A stretch of DNA of 29,000 nt from Chloroflexota bacterium (lineage in GTDB: Bacteria; Chloroflexota; Anaerolineae; Promineifilales; Promineifilaceae). The DNA lies in assembly GCA_024223125.1 (NCBI GenBank), contig JAAEOP010000323.1:1-29000 (forward strand), written 5' to 3'. Every line of letters starts with the position of its first letter. Within the stretch, counting starts at the first letter, position 1. Below the pieces are notes generated by a model. The model was not told where the DNA came from, searched no databases, and was given only the letters and a program-made list of their open reading frames with translations. Below, one piece after another: positions 15,555 to 23,211 of this stretch. The translations under genes were made by a program, and so were the position numbers.

Positions 15555-16421
15555 ATGGTGAAAACAAAAATTGATGCCACAACCCAATATGTTGACCATA
15601 TCGCCAACAGCACAATGGTTTCTTTTACTGATACCGTTAGCGCTGAACATATTAACGAGGCCCTAGCCTACACCCAACGTCTGGCCGGCATCGGTATGCT
15701 TACGGGCAGTGTAGCTCATGAACTCAATACCCCGCTCAGTATTATCGCGGCGACATGCAGCAATATGCAACACGAAATTGAAGAAAATAACCTCAGTATG
15801 GAACAATTGCTGAAATATGTGGAGATGATTGAACAGAGTGCCTGGCGAGCCGCTCGCATTGTTGAAGTACTGCGTAACTATTCCTACGACGAAGAAGTGC
15901 AAACAGCCGTTACCGACCTCAATATGATCATCGAAGACGCCTTAACTCTGGTAAAGCATCAATTCTACGGCGAATACAACATTCAAATTGAAACATCATT
16001 AGCCCAAAATCTGGGTACTGTTGTCTGTGACCACCATCGGTTGACTCAGGTACTCATCAATCTGCTCATTAACGCCCGTGACGCCATGACGCCCCAGGGT
16101 GGCATCATTCATGTCAAATCGTGGCTGGTACCGCCAGAAACGCTTTCTCTTTCCAGAGTAAATGGGCAACTGACAACCAACGGCCGTGCCCAAGAAGAGT
16201 ATGCTTTTTCCGTCAGTGACACAGGCAGCGGCATTGATCCCGCCATAATTGATAAGATTTTCGCCCCCTTCTTTACCACCAAACCAACCAACCACGGCGC
16301 CGGCCTCGGTTTGTTTATTGCCCGACGCATTGTAGAACAACATAACGGCCGTATTACAGCCGAAAATAACCTAAACAGGGGTGCAACCTTCACGGTCACC
16401 CTCCCCCGCAAACGTCTATAA
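15555..16421 (+). CDS. Soluble orphan histidine kinase
   Basis: 288 residues with no membrane helix. A short N-terminal segment of about 40 residues precedes the dimerisation domain with His55 in GSVAHELNTPLSII. The ATPase domain shows the N box (VLINLLINARDAM), G1 (DTGSGID), the F box (KIFAPFFTTK) and G2 (GAGLGLFIARRI). The NtrB-like spacing and FFTTKP motif place it among HisKA/HATPase kinases with a minimal sensor. No response regulator is adjacent, so its partner is elsewhere. The weak ribosome site is AAGGGAAG at 15539-15546. It converges on pdxT with a 36-bp gap. Confidence 0.93.
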   Translation: MVKTKIDATTQYVDHIANSTMVSFTDTVSAEHINEALAYTQRLAGIGMLTGSVAHELNTPLSIIAATCSNMQHEIEENNLSMEQLLKYVEMIEQSAWRAARIVEVLRNYSYDEEVQTAVTDLNMIIEDALTLVKHQFYGEYNIQIETSLAQNLGTVVCDHHRLTQVLINLLINARDAMTPQGGIIHVKSWLVPPETLSLSRVNGQLTTNGRAQEEYAFSVSDTGSGIDPAIIDKIFAPFFTTKPTNHGAGLGLFIARRIVEQHNGRITAENNLNRGATFTVTLPRKRL

Positions 16422-16457
16422 TTCCACTTCGTTACTTACAAACTTGCCATTCCCTCA

Positions 16458-17054
16458 CTATTCTCGATCCTCGGCCAATTGTAAAAAGTATTCATGAAAA
16501 CGGCCGTCTCCCGTCAACTCTGGATGAAAAGATGTCGCCAACCACTTACCTTCTTGGGCGACAACGGCCGTGCCATCTGGCAACGTAGCCATAACCTTCG
16601 CTTTTCCTCTGACTCCCAATAAACGAGGCGCGCGAATAAACACCGCCGGAAAAGGTTCTGCCTGACCATTATTCAAGACAGGCACATCCAGGTCTATTTC
16701 AAAACTATCTACCTGACGGCCGAACGCATTCCGCTCGACCACAATATCCATAATTCCCAGTAATGGTTGGTCCCGGCCAGCCGTACCCATACTGACCTCT
16801 TTGGCCATAAAGATCATGCCCGCACAGGTTCCCCACACCGCTTTTTCGACCGCAAAGTGGCGCAGCAGTTCCATGAAGTTATACATCACAGCCAGCTTAC
16901 CAATTGTCGTACTTTCTCCGCCAGGAATAATCAGACCATCCAAATCAGCCAACTGCTTTGGCAGACGCACTTCCACTGCGGCCACCCCCAGCGTTTGCAA
17001 AATCTTGATATGCTCACTAAATGCACCCTGTAATGCTAATACACCGATTTTCAT
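16458..17054 (-). CDS. pdxT: PdxT, glutaminase subunit of PLP synthase
   Basis: 198 residues from the ATG at 17054; an upstream in-frame ATG at 17123 would add residues encoded by the spacer hairpin and is unlikely. AAGGTG lies just upstream of 17054 as ribosome site. The class I glutaminase features are GVLALQGAFSEH, IPGGESTTIG, the nucleophile Cys77 in WGTCAGMI and the partner residues His177 and Glu179 in SFHPEL. PdxT releases ammonia from glutamine and passes it to PdxS to build pyridoxal 5'-phosphate. It follows pdxS in the same direction with a 91-bp spacer. Confidence 0.97.
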   Translation of the reverse strand: MKIGVLALQGAFSEHIKILQTLGVAAVEVRLPKQLADLDGLIIPGGESTTIGKLAVMYNFMELLRHFAVEKAVWGTCAGMIFMAKEVSMGTAGRDQPLLGIMDIVVERNAFGRQVDSFEIDLDVPVLNNGQAEPFPAVFIRAPRLLGVRGKAKVMATLPDGTAVVAQEGKWLATSFHPELTGDGRFHEYFLQLAEDRE

Positions 17055-17085
17055 GCTTACACCTTGCGTTATTTGATAAGGTGAT

Positions 17086-17138
17086 GGGGGGAGGAGTGAG
17101 GTGATAAAGAATCTATGTATCACCTCACCCCTCCCCCC
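17086..17138. repeat. Long G-rich hairpin between pdxS and pdxT
   Basis: The left arm 17086-17106 starts GGGGGGAGGAGTGAGG; the right arm 17118-17138 ends CACCCCTCCCCCC. They form 21 paired positions with one mismatch around an 11-base loop. There is no T-run on the minus strand, so it is more likely an intergenic repeat or RNA-processing/stability stem than a terminator. A similar G-rich stretch lies at 25850-25882. Confidence 0.65.
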
Positions 17139-17145
17139 TCATTCA

Positions 17146-18054
17146 TCACCAACCCCGCGTAGCCAACTGCTCACTCTCCGGCAGGCTGCTGACATTAATG
17201 CCCACCATTGGCGCACCCAAGTTCTCGCTGATCTTGGCCAAAATTTCGGGATTGTTGTAATGGGTTGTCGCTTCCACAATCGCTTTAGCACGGGGCGCTG
17301 GATCGTCGCTCTTGAAAATACCAGAGCCGACAAAAACGCCATCCACACCAATCTGCATCATCAAAGCCGCGTCGGCTGGCGTGGCCAGACCCCCGGCCGC
17401 AAAATTAACCACCGGCAAACGACCCAACTCCTTCGTTTCCTGCACCAAATGGTAAGGGGCGCCGATGCTCTTAGCGTAACTCATCAGCTCTTCATCGGGC
17501 ATCAATTGCAAGCGGCGAATATCCCCTAAAACAGCGCGAGCATGGCGTACTGCTTCCACAACATCACCTGTGCCCGCTTCTCCTTTGGTACGGATCATGG
17601 CTGCCCCTTCACCAATGCGGCGCAAAGCCTCGCCCAAATTACGGCAGCCACAGACAAAGGGAATCTTAAACCCATGTTTGTTGATGTGATGTTCTTCATC
17701 GGCCGGGGTCAACACTTCACTTTCATCCACATAATCCACGCCTAGCGCTTCCAGAATTTGGGCTTCCACAAAGTGGCCGATGCGTGCTTTTGCCATCACA
17801 GGAATGCTGACAGAGGCGATGATCTCTTTAATCATGCCCGGATCGGACATGCGGGCTACACCGCCATCGGCGCGTATGTCGGCCGGAACTCGTTCCAGTG
17901 CCATGACGGCACAAGCGCCAGCTTCTTCAGCAATGATCGCCTGCTCCGGCGTGACCACATCCATGATAACGCCGCCTTTTAACATTTGGGCCAGACCAGC
18001 TTTTATTTTGAAGCTGCCTGCCTGTCCATTCGGGGATTTTCCATTGTCGCTCAT
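17146..18054 (-). CDS. pdxS: PdxS, synthase subunit of PLP synthase
   Basis: 302 residues. The barrel enzyme condenses ribose 5-phosphate, glyceraldehyde 3-phosphate and ammonia into PLP. Catalytic lysines are Lys89 in VMAKARIGH and Lys157 in [10 protein letters not shown], each shifted by eight from B. subtilis Lys81 and Lys149 owing to a longer N-terminus. Also visible are [40 protein letters not shown] and [20 protein letters not shown]. The ribosome site AGGAGA lies just upstream of the ATG. It is the first gene of pdxS-pdxT. Confidence 0.98.
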   Translation of the reverse strand: MSDNGKSPNGQAGSFKIKAGLAQMLKGGVIMDVVTPEQAIIAEEAGACAVMALERVPADIRADGGVARMSDPGMIKEIIASVSIPVMAKARIGHFVEAQILEALGVDYVDESEVLTPADEEHHINKHGFKIPFVCGCRNLGEALRRIGEGAAMIRTKGEAGTGDVVEAVRHARAVLGDIRRLQLMPDEELMSYAKSIGAPYHLVQETKELGRLPVVNFAAGGLATPADAALMMQIGVDGVFVGSGIFKSDDPAPRAKAIVEATTHYNNPEILAKISENLGAPMVGINVSSLPESEQLATRGW

Positions 18055-18088
18055 TGTTTGTTCTCCTATTGAGTCTGTGATTTTTGGA

Positions 18089-18146
18089 GACTACAACGAA
18101 TTTCCTTGACCGACTCGATTCGTTTCTTCCATAATTTGTTGTAGTC
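18089..18146. repeat. Inverted repeat in the pdxS leader
   Basis: GACTACAACGAATT (18089-18102) and AATTTGTTGTAGTC (18133-18146) are complementary except at one position. A nested CGAAT/ATTCG pair lies inside (18097-18101 and 18118-18122). It sits between the candidate pdxS promoter and its ribosome site and could be an operator or RNA stem. Confidence 0.6.
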
Positions 18147-18155
18147 ATTTGTAAA

Positions 18156-18184
18156 ATTGTAGACAGGCAGTGAAGAGAAAACAA
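18156..18184 (-). promoter_or_regulatory. Candidate pdxS promoter
   Basis: On the minus strand, TTGTTT (18184-18179) and TACAAT (18161-18156) are spaced by 17 bases. Transcription would start near 18149 and run through the inverted repeat into pdxS. Confidence 0.5.
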
Positions 18185-18188
18185 GGAT

Positions 18189-18235
18189 ATTGGTCTTAAA
18201 AAAAGGGCGTTATTTTAGTGTGTAACAAGACCAAT
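18189..18235. promoter_or_regulatory. Perfect 9-bp inverted repeat between divergent promoters
   Basis: ATTGGTCTT (18189-18197) and AAGACCAAT (18227-18235) are perfect complements 29 bases apart. They lie between the pdxS promoter and the promoter of the divergent reductase gene. The half-site words resemble AGACCAAT at 19141-19148. This may be a regulator binding site pair. Confidence 0.4.
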
Positions 18236-18261
18236 AAAATTGTATCATTTTGATGAGTTGC

Positions 18262-18289
18262 TTGACGGCCGTCCTCTCTCCCCTAAAAT
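18262..18289 (+). promoter_or_regulatory. Promoter of the RibD-domain reductase gene
   Basis: TTGACG (18262-18267), a 16-base spacer and TAAAAT (18284-18289). The ATG lies eight bases after the -10 box, with no Shine-Dalgarno, so the transcript would be leaderless or nearly so. This also favours ATG 18298 over the upstream ATG at 18250, which lies before the promoter. Confidence 0.6.
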
Positions 18290-18297
18290 CCCTCATT

Positions 18298-19122
18298 ATG
18301 AACAACTTAATCCAACTTTACCCCCAACCCGCAAACGAACTTCCATTAACAGGCGCTTATCTGGCGCATGATGTCCGCCAGACTGCGGGTGAATCTGGCC
18401 GGCCATTTGTCTATGCTAATTTTGTGGTCAGTCTGGACGGCCGTATTGCCATCCCTCACCCCCACCGCAGCGGTTTAACCGTCCCCAAAGCTACAGCCAA
18501 TGAACATGATTGGCGGCTGTTCCAAGAATTGACTGCCCAGGCGGATTTGATTATTAGCAGCGGCCGTTATTTGCGTGATTGGGCCGACGGCCGTGCCCAA
18601 GAAATCTTGCAAACAGATGATCCCCGTTTTGCCGATTTGCGTGATTGGCGCACAGAGTGCGGACTCAAACCGCAGCCAGACATCGCCATCATCAGCGGCA
18701 GCCTGCAATTCCCCATCCCCAACGTGCTGACAGAAGGCGGACGCAAGATTGTCATATTTACTGGTGCAAACCCTGACCCAACACGGGTAAAAGAGATTGA
18801 AGATCGAGCCGGGCAGGTGATTATAGCTGGGGATGACCGTGTAGAAGGAAAGAGCCTGGTGCAAGCGATGAATGAACGAGGCTACCAAACTATTTACTCG
18901 GCCGCCGGGCCAAAAGTGCTGCACATGTTACTGGCCGGGGATGTTTTAGACCGGCTCTATCTGACTCATGCCAGCCGGATATTGGGCGGGGGATCTTTTG
19001 CTTCTATTGTGGATGGGCCGGTTTTTGACACGGCCGTAGACATGACCCTGCACACCCTTTACCTAGACCCTGCCGCTTTGAATAGTTTAGGACAACTATT
19101 CCTCTCATACAACAAAGCTTAA
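18298..19122 (+). CDS. RibD C-terminal-domain reductase family protein
   Basis: 274 residues from ATG 18298. The dihydrofolate-reductase-like core is recognisable: VYANFVVSLDGRIAIPHPHR near the N-terminus, ADLIISSGRYLRDW, IAIISGSLQFP, IYSAAGPKVLHMLLAGDVLD and LYLTHASRILGGGSF. In riboflavin synthesis this domain reduces a pyrimidine intermediate with NADPH. Stand-alone members also exist with unknown substrates, and no deaminase domain or other rib gene is present here. The role in riboflavin synthesis is therefore not certain. It is divergent from pdxS. Confidence 0.88.
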   Translation: MNNLIQLYPQPANELPLTGAYLAHDVRQTAGESGRPFVYANFVVSLDGRIAIPHPHRSGLTVPKATANEHDWRLFQELTAQADLIISSGRYLRDWADGRAQEILQTDDPRFADLRDWRTECGLKPQPDIAIISGSLQFPIPNVLTEGGRKIVIFTGANPDPTRVKEIEDRAGQVIIAGDDRVEGKSLVQAMNERGYQTIYSAAGPKVLHMLLAGDVLDRLYLTHASRILGGGSFASIVDGPVFDTAVDMTLHTLYLDPAALNSLGQLFLSYNKA

Positions 19123-19130
19123 TTTCATCA

Positions 19131-19160
19131 TTGGCAAAACAGACCAATCCCCACTAAAAT
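19131..19160 (+). promoter_or_regulatory. Promoter of the cystathionine synthase/lyase gene
   Basis: TTGGCA (19131-19136), 18 bases and TAAAAT (19155-19160). Transcription would begin near 19167 and leave a leader of about 29 bases with AGGAGA. The leader also has the palindrome CCTAATTAGG overlapping the ribosome site. Confidence 0.5.
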
Positions 19161-19195
19161 CAGCCCCAATCACATTTCCTAATTAGGAGAATTTC

Positions 19196-20347
19196 ATGTC
19201 CTTTCATAATGATTTGCATTTAGAAACATTGGCCGTCCACGCCGGGGTAGAACCAGACCCGGTAAGTGGGGCCGTGATGACCCCGATTTATCAGACCTCA
19301 ACTTATGCTCAAGAGGATGTAGCCATCCACAAAGGGTATGAATATTCGCGTACAGATAATCCCACGCGCACAGCGCTGCAAACGGCGCTGGCAGCATTGG
19401 AAGACGGCAAACACGCCCTGGTTTTTGCTTCGGGGATGGCGGCGATTGATACAATCTTACGCCTCATCAAACCAGGCCAACATGTGTTGTCAGGCAATGA
19501 TGTGTATGGGGGCACATTCCGTTTGTTTGACAAGGTGTTAAGTGAGTATGGCCTTGAATTCACTTATGCTGATACGACTGACATGGGCGCTGTTCAGGCA
19601 GCGATACAGCCCAACACAAAACTGGTTTGGCTGGAAACCCCCACCAATCCTATGCTGCGTCTGACGGATATAGCGGCCGCAGCCGAAATTGCCCATGCCA
19701 ACAACGCCTGGTTGGGGGTAGACAACACGTTTGCTTCTCCGATTTTACAACGGCCGTTAGCCCTGGGCGCAGATTTTGTCATCCACTCCACCACCAAATA
19801 TATTGGCGGCCATTCCGATGTGGTCGGGGGAGCGGTGGTGTTGAATGACACGGCCGTGTACGACCAGCTTAAATTTTTGCAAAACGGTATTGGGGCTGTG
19901 CCGGGACCGATGGATTGTTTTCTGACCTTACGGGGCATTAAAACATTGGCGCTGCGAATGAAACAGCATTGCCAAAACGCTTTACAGATAGCCCAATTTT
20001 TGGCCGATCATACGGCCGTAGCCGAAGTCATCTACCCCGGTTTAGACAGCCATCCTCAATATGAGTTGGCGCGGCGGCAGATGGCGGCGCCCGGTGGCAT
20101 GATCTCTTTCATTTTGCAGGGAGGTGAAACGGCCGCCCGCACCATTGCCCGCGATACAAAACTGTTTACTCTGGCCGAATCGTTAGGCGGCGTGGAATCG
20201 CTTATTGAATTGCCAGCGCCGATGACCCATGCCTCCGTCGCCGATTCGCCGTTGGCCGTAGACCCCGGACTGGTACGTGTGTCTGTCGGCATCGAAAACA
20301 GCGCTGATTTAGTCACCGATTTACAGCAGGTATTGAGCAAAATTTAA
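19196..20347 (+). CDS. Cystathionine gamma-synthase / gamma-lyase family PLP enzyme
   Basis: 383 residues. PLP-binding Lys201 lies in HSTTKYIGGHSD. Other family motifs are ETLAVHAGVEPDP, YEYSRTDNPTR, FASGMAAI, DVYGGTFRL, WLETPTNPML, VDNTFASP and the C-terminal SLGGVESLIELPAPMTHAS and VRVSVGIEN. These enzymes make or cleave cystathionine in methionine/cysteine metabolism. Sequence alone does not separate synthase (metB), gamma-lyase (mccB) and related activities. AGGAGA at 19186-19191 supports the start. The stop overlaps the next start by one base. Confidence 0.95.
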   Translation: MSFHNDLHLETLAVHAGVEPDPVSGAVMTPIYQTSTYAQEDVAIHKGYEYSRTDNPTRTALQTALAALEDGKHALVFASGMAAIDTILRLIKPGQHVLSGNDVYGGTFRLFDKVLSEYGLEFTYADTTDMGAVQAAIQPNTKLVWLETPTNPMLRLTDIAAAAEIAHANNAWLGVDNTFASPILQRPLALGADFVIHSTTKYIGGHSDVVGGAVVLNDTAVYDQLKFLQNGIGAVPGPMDCFLTLRGIKTLALRMKQHCQNALQIAQFLADHTAVAEVIYPGLDSHPQYELARRQMAAPGGMISFILQGGETAARTIARDTKLFTLAESLGGVESLIELPAPMTHASVADSPLAVDPGLVRVSVGIENSADLVTDLQQVLSKI

Positions 20348-21411
20348 TGAAATACCTCAAAGTAATTGTGGAATTATTTCAAGCATCTATCGTGCGTTGG
20401 GGGCAGGATAAAGGTCATCTGATGGCGGCCGCCCTTTCCTACTATATGATTTTTGCCCTGGCGCCTATGCTGGTCATTTCCATCAATATTGCTGGGGCTG
20501 TTTTTGGCGAAGCGGCCGTAGAGGGCCAACTAATGACCGGTCTAGATAATATCATCGGGCCGGAAGCGGCTGCTTTCATTCAATTGTTAGTGGAAAATGC
20601 TCAAGAAGCGGCCGCTGGCCGCATCGCCGCCATCGTAGGTATTGCTTTACTGTTATATGGCGCTTCGAATGTTTTCTACCAATTGAAGATGGCCCTCAAC
20701 ATCATCTGGCGTATTGATCCGGAGCCAGAAAATGGAGTTATCCATTATCTCAAAACGCGCTCGTTAGCTTTATTTATGGTATTGACATTGGGCTTCTTGT
20801 TTTTATTGGCTTTTGCCCTCATCTTTGCCCTAACTACATTGGATGATTACATCATCGTTTATTTTCCCCAATTAGGGCGGCTGGCTGCCTTTTACCAGAT
20901 CGCCGTCATTTTCCCGATGCTGATTGTGCTGGTGGCTTTACTGTTTAAGATGCTGCCAGATGCTCATGTTGCCTGGCGAGATGTCTGGTTTGGAGCGGCC
21001 GTAACCGCTCTGTTTTTGATGATTGGCATACAGGTTTTAAGTTTGGTAGTGGGGCGGTTTATTACTGGCTCTATATATGGCGCAGCCGGGTCTTTAATCG
21101 TCGTTTTGTATTTTGTTTATTATTCAGCCCAGATTTTGTTTTTTGGGGCCGAATTTACGCAGGTGTATTCTAACCGGTATGGGTCAAAGGTACGGCCGTC
21201 AGCCAACGCCGTCATCCTGATTAGAGAAAATCGAAATAGAAAAAAAGAGCCGTTTTATCCCATGCCCGTCTACACCACGCCGTCAGCCAGCCTAAGCTAT
21301 AATCAAGCGGAAACGACTTCCCGCAGAATTGAACTTAAAGCGGCGTTGGGATTATTAGTTTCGGCCGTGTTCCTCCTCATCGCGTTTTTGTTGGGGCGCA
21401 AATCATCATAA
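20347..21411 (+). CDS. YihY/virulence factor BrkB family membrane protein
   Basis: 354 residues. Residues 1-25 are amphipathic. Family motifs are HLMAAALSYYMIFALAPMLV, YGASNVFYQLKMALNIIWRI, GAAVTALFLMIGIQVLSLVV and GSIYGAAGSLIVVLYFVYYS followed by AQILFFGAEFTQVYSNRYGS. About six helices lie between residues 30 and 270. A basic cytoplasmic stretch and a last hydrophobic helix (ALGLLVSAVFLLIAFLLG) close the protein, an extra anchor compared with many members. The family function is not settled. The ATG overlaps the stop of the previous gene, so they are co-transcribed. Confidence 0.92.
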   Translation: MKYLKVIVELFQASIVRWGQDKGHLMAAALSYYMIFALAPMLVISINIAGAVFGEAAVEGQLMTGLDNIIGPEAAAFIQLLVENAQEAAAGRIAAIVGIALLLYGASNVFYQLKMALNIIWRIDPEPENGVIHYLKTRSLALFMVLTLGFLFLLAFALIFALTTLDDYIIVYFPQLGRLAAFYQIAVIFPMLIVLVALLFKMLPDAHVAWRDVWFGAAVTALFLMIGIQVLSLVVGRFITGSIYGAAGSLIVVLYFVYYSAQILFFGAEFTQVYSNRYGSKVRPSANAVILIRENRNRKKEPFYPMPVYTTPSASLSYNQAETTSRRIELKAALGLLVSAVFLLIAFLLGRKSS

Positions 21412-21475
21412 CATTTTTGATTATGGTAACTTCCTGTTAGCGCTTTTCCCCAAACCGTGCTATCGTATAGTCCAG

Positions 21476-21481
21476 TACAAT
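21476..21481 (+). promoter_or_regulatory. Possible -10 box before the LysM lipoprotein gene
   Basis: TACAAT at 21476-21481 lies 36 bases before the ATG. No good -35 is seen. Overlapping TATATT and TATTAT words make the exact box uncertain. Confidence 0.25.
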
Positions 21482-21516
21482 ATATTATGTGAACTATGTT
21501 TAGCAGGAGGAATCTC

Positions 21517-22269
21517 ATGAAACGACAAACACTTCTTATTGGTTTGGCGGCATTATTGTTTATTTTTGCTGCCTGTAACAGTCCGGAACCACCCCCGGAA
21601 GAAACAGAACCAACCATCGTGCCCGAAGTTGTAGTCCCGGAACCAACGGCCGAACCTGAAGTATTACCCACAGTCCCATCCCCCACCCCAGAACAATTAC
21701 CAGAACCAACGGCCGTGCCCGAAACAGAAACAGACCCAGGCGATGGTGGGCAAGCAGGTGGTAATGAAGGCGGCGGCACAGGCGGCGAATCACAAGCTAT
21801 TTCCACCCAACATACCGTCAAGGAAAGGGAATGGTTGGTGCAAATTGCCCGCTGTTATGGAACCTCACCACAAGACATTCTCAACGCCAACAGCGTCCCC
21901 CACCCGGGCTGGATTATGGCCGGTGAAACGTGGACAATTCCCAATGTCGGTAGTGTGAGTACGGCCGTTGGCGAACCCTGCATCTTTACCTACACCATAC
22001 AACAGGGAGATACCCTCTATTCAATCGCCCAACGATTCAAAATTCCGCTGGACATGCTCGTTTTTGCCAACTACGGTTGTTATGGTTACAGCGCTCATTA
22101 TGATTGGTATTATTATCCCCCCGTCCCTGAACCGTATGGTGGCGCTACTCATCTGCCCTATTATCCGGCTTATGGCGGTTGTTACTACACCAGCTACCCA
22201 TATATTTATCCGGGTGACAAGTTAATTATTCCCTCCACACCAGATAATGCGGATATGCGGCCGCAATAA
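21517..22269 (+). CDS. LysM-domain lipoprotein with tyrosine-rich insert
   Basis: 250 residues from ATG 21517, which has AGGAGG seven to eight bases upstream; the ATG at 21496 precedes that ribosome site. Residues 1-20 form a lipoprotein signal ending FAAC. A long Pro/Glu/Thr linker (22-74) and a Gly-rich stretch (75-90) follow. LysM 1 covers about 99-143 (HTVKEREWLVQIARCYGTSP to GETWTIPN). LysM 2 starts near 158 (TYTIQQGDTLYSIAQRFKIP) and ends near 239 (YPGDKLIIP), but is split by about 40 residues (187-228) rich in Tyr with Cys188 and Cys222. LysM binds peptidoglycan or similar glycans, so this is probably a surface-anchored wall-binding protein. Confidence 0.88.
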   Translation: MKRQTLLIGLAALLFIFAACNSPEPPPEETEPTIVPEVVVPEPTAEPEVLPTVPSPTPEQLPEPTAVPETETDPGDGGQAGGNEGGGTGGESQAISTQHTVKEREWLVQIARCYGTSPQDILNANSVPHPGWIMAGETWTIPNVGSVSTAVGEPCIFTYTIQQGDTLYSIAQRFKIPLDMLVFANYGCYGYSAHYDWYYYPPVPEPYGGATHLPYYPAYGGCYYTSYPYIYPGDKLIIPSTPDNADMRPQ

Positions 22270-22280
22270 AAATATGTAAC

Positions 22281-22333
22281 TGGGAGATTAAGAGATTGGA
22301 GCTTGGGAGATTGGATGAATCTCTCAAGCTCTC
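22281..22333. repeat. GAGATTGG-type intergenic hairpin, copy 4 (interrupted)
   Basis: GAGCTTGGGAGATT near 22299-22312 pairs with AATCTCTCAAGCTC near 22318-22331. The rest of the right arm, TTAATCTCCAATCTCC (22436-22451), lies beyond the 101-bp element. Removing that element restores a longer stem like those of the other copies. Confidence 0.6.
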
Positions 22334-22434
22334 AGGCTTTTTCAAAAATTAAATGATCCTACCCGTTTTGAAAAAGCCTCCAGCCAATTCCCGAAATGGC
22401 ATCAATTCGGGATCATTATTTTCTAAAATTGGCC
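22334..22434 (-). repeat. 101-bp two-hairpin interspersed repeat, copy B
   Basis: The reverse complement matches 7551-7651 at 97 of 101 positions, without gaps. It lies between the convergent lipoprotein and methyltransferase genes and could terminate both. Arms AGGCTTTTTCAAAA (22334-22347) and its complement (22366-22379) are perfect. It interrupts the right arm of a GAGATTGG-type hairpin. Confidence 0.9.
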
Positions 22435-23058
22435 TTAATCTCCAATCTCCTTTCGCTTCATTGGCATTGGAAATAATCGGGGTACTTGCTGTTGGTAAAT
22501 ACGGTATGCTTCCCCATAAACGGCCGCCAGTTTCCTCTCTTCATAATAAGATCCAATCCAAAAATAGGACGTGGCCCCCACATAGAAAACCAGGCTACCA
22601 ACCGTCACCACCGGATTAAACCACAGCAATAATAATGAAAAGAAATACAGCGGGTGGCGTACCAAGGCATACGTTCCCTGAGTTGTAAAGTTGGGTGGGG
22701 GCACATCTCCTTCTGTCCCGCGCACATACCACACCATTTGCCGTATTCCCAAGAAGTCCCACACATCCGTCACCCACAATGAGTAGACCAGCCCCAATAG
22801 ACCGATTACTTGCACGGTATACGCCAAATAGAGATACGGTCGCTGCCACGCCCACAATACCTCTACCGGCATCAATATAGGAATGAGCATATAAATTGGC
22901 AAAAACGTCACCACAGAGATTGTATTGTAAAGAAACCGGTACCAGCCAGCATACGACTTGTCGCCAAATCGTGCCCGGAAAAAATGCTTTAAGCTCAACG
23001 CGGCCGTCACACTATGCAACACGGCCCAGAAAATAAATAGGAGAAGAAAAATTATCAT
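22435..23058 (-). CDS. ICMT/NnrU-like membrane methyltransferase family protein
   Basis: 207 residues with about five to six helices. The C-terminal half has the signature of isoprenylcysteine carboxyl methyltransferase-like and related enzymes: TQGTYALVRHPLYFFSLLLL, then IGSYYEERKLAAVYGEAYRI and YQQQVPRLFP. These residues bind S-adenosylmethionine in characterised members. NnrU and methanethiol S-methyltransferase proteins share the pattern, so the substrate is open. GAGGAT seven bases before the ATG at 23058 supports the start. The last codons, KEIGD and stop, are encoded by GAGATTGGAGATTAA, so the C-terminus comes from the intergenic repeat. Confidence 0.8.
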   Translation of the reverse strand: MIIFLLLFIFWAVLHSVTAALSLKHFFRARFGDKSYAGWYRFLYNTISVVTFLPIYMLIPILMPVEVLWAWQRPYLYLAYTVQVIGLLGLVYSLWVTDVWDFLGIRQMVWYVRGTEGDVPPPNFTTQGTYALVRHPLYFFSLLLLWFNPVVTVGSLVFYVGATSYFWIGSYYEERKLAAVYGEAYRIYQQQVPRLFPMPMKRKEIGD

Positions 23059-23130
23059 ACACTATCCTCGGAGTTATACGTAATCAAGTTATTATGATAC
23101 CATGTCTCTATATCTAGGAATCGTGTTTTT

Positions 23131-23185
23131 TTGAGATTGGAGATTGAGAGATTGGAGATTGAATCTCTCAATCTCCAATCTCTTA
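23131..23185. repeat. GAGATTGG-type intergenic hairpin, copy 5
   Basis: The arms at 23133-23153 and 23162-23182 are 21-bp perfect complements around an 8-base loop, the best-preserved copy of the family in the window. It lies between the divergent methyltransferase and NifU-like genes, just before the latter's ribosome site. Confidence 0.8.
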
Positions 23186-23211
23186 ATCCCATTATTTAAG
23201 GAGAAATGATT

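Noticed and set aside
17055..17123. Longer N-terminus of PdxT
   Set aside because: The extra residues come from the spacer hairpin. PdxT proteins start MKIGVLALQG.
18250..18297. Upstream ATG for the RibD-domain protein
   Set aside because: It precedes the TTGACG/TAAAAT promoter, so it would not be in the mRNA.
19123..19195. SAM riboswitch before the cystathionine enzyme gene
   Set aside because: The leader from the candidate promoter is only about 30 bases, too short for a riboswitch.
1975..23185. GAGATTGG repeats as a CRISPR array
   Set aside because: The copies lie in separate gaps, have no regular spacers and no cas genes are present.
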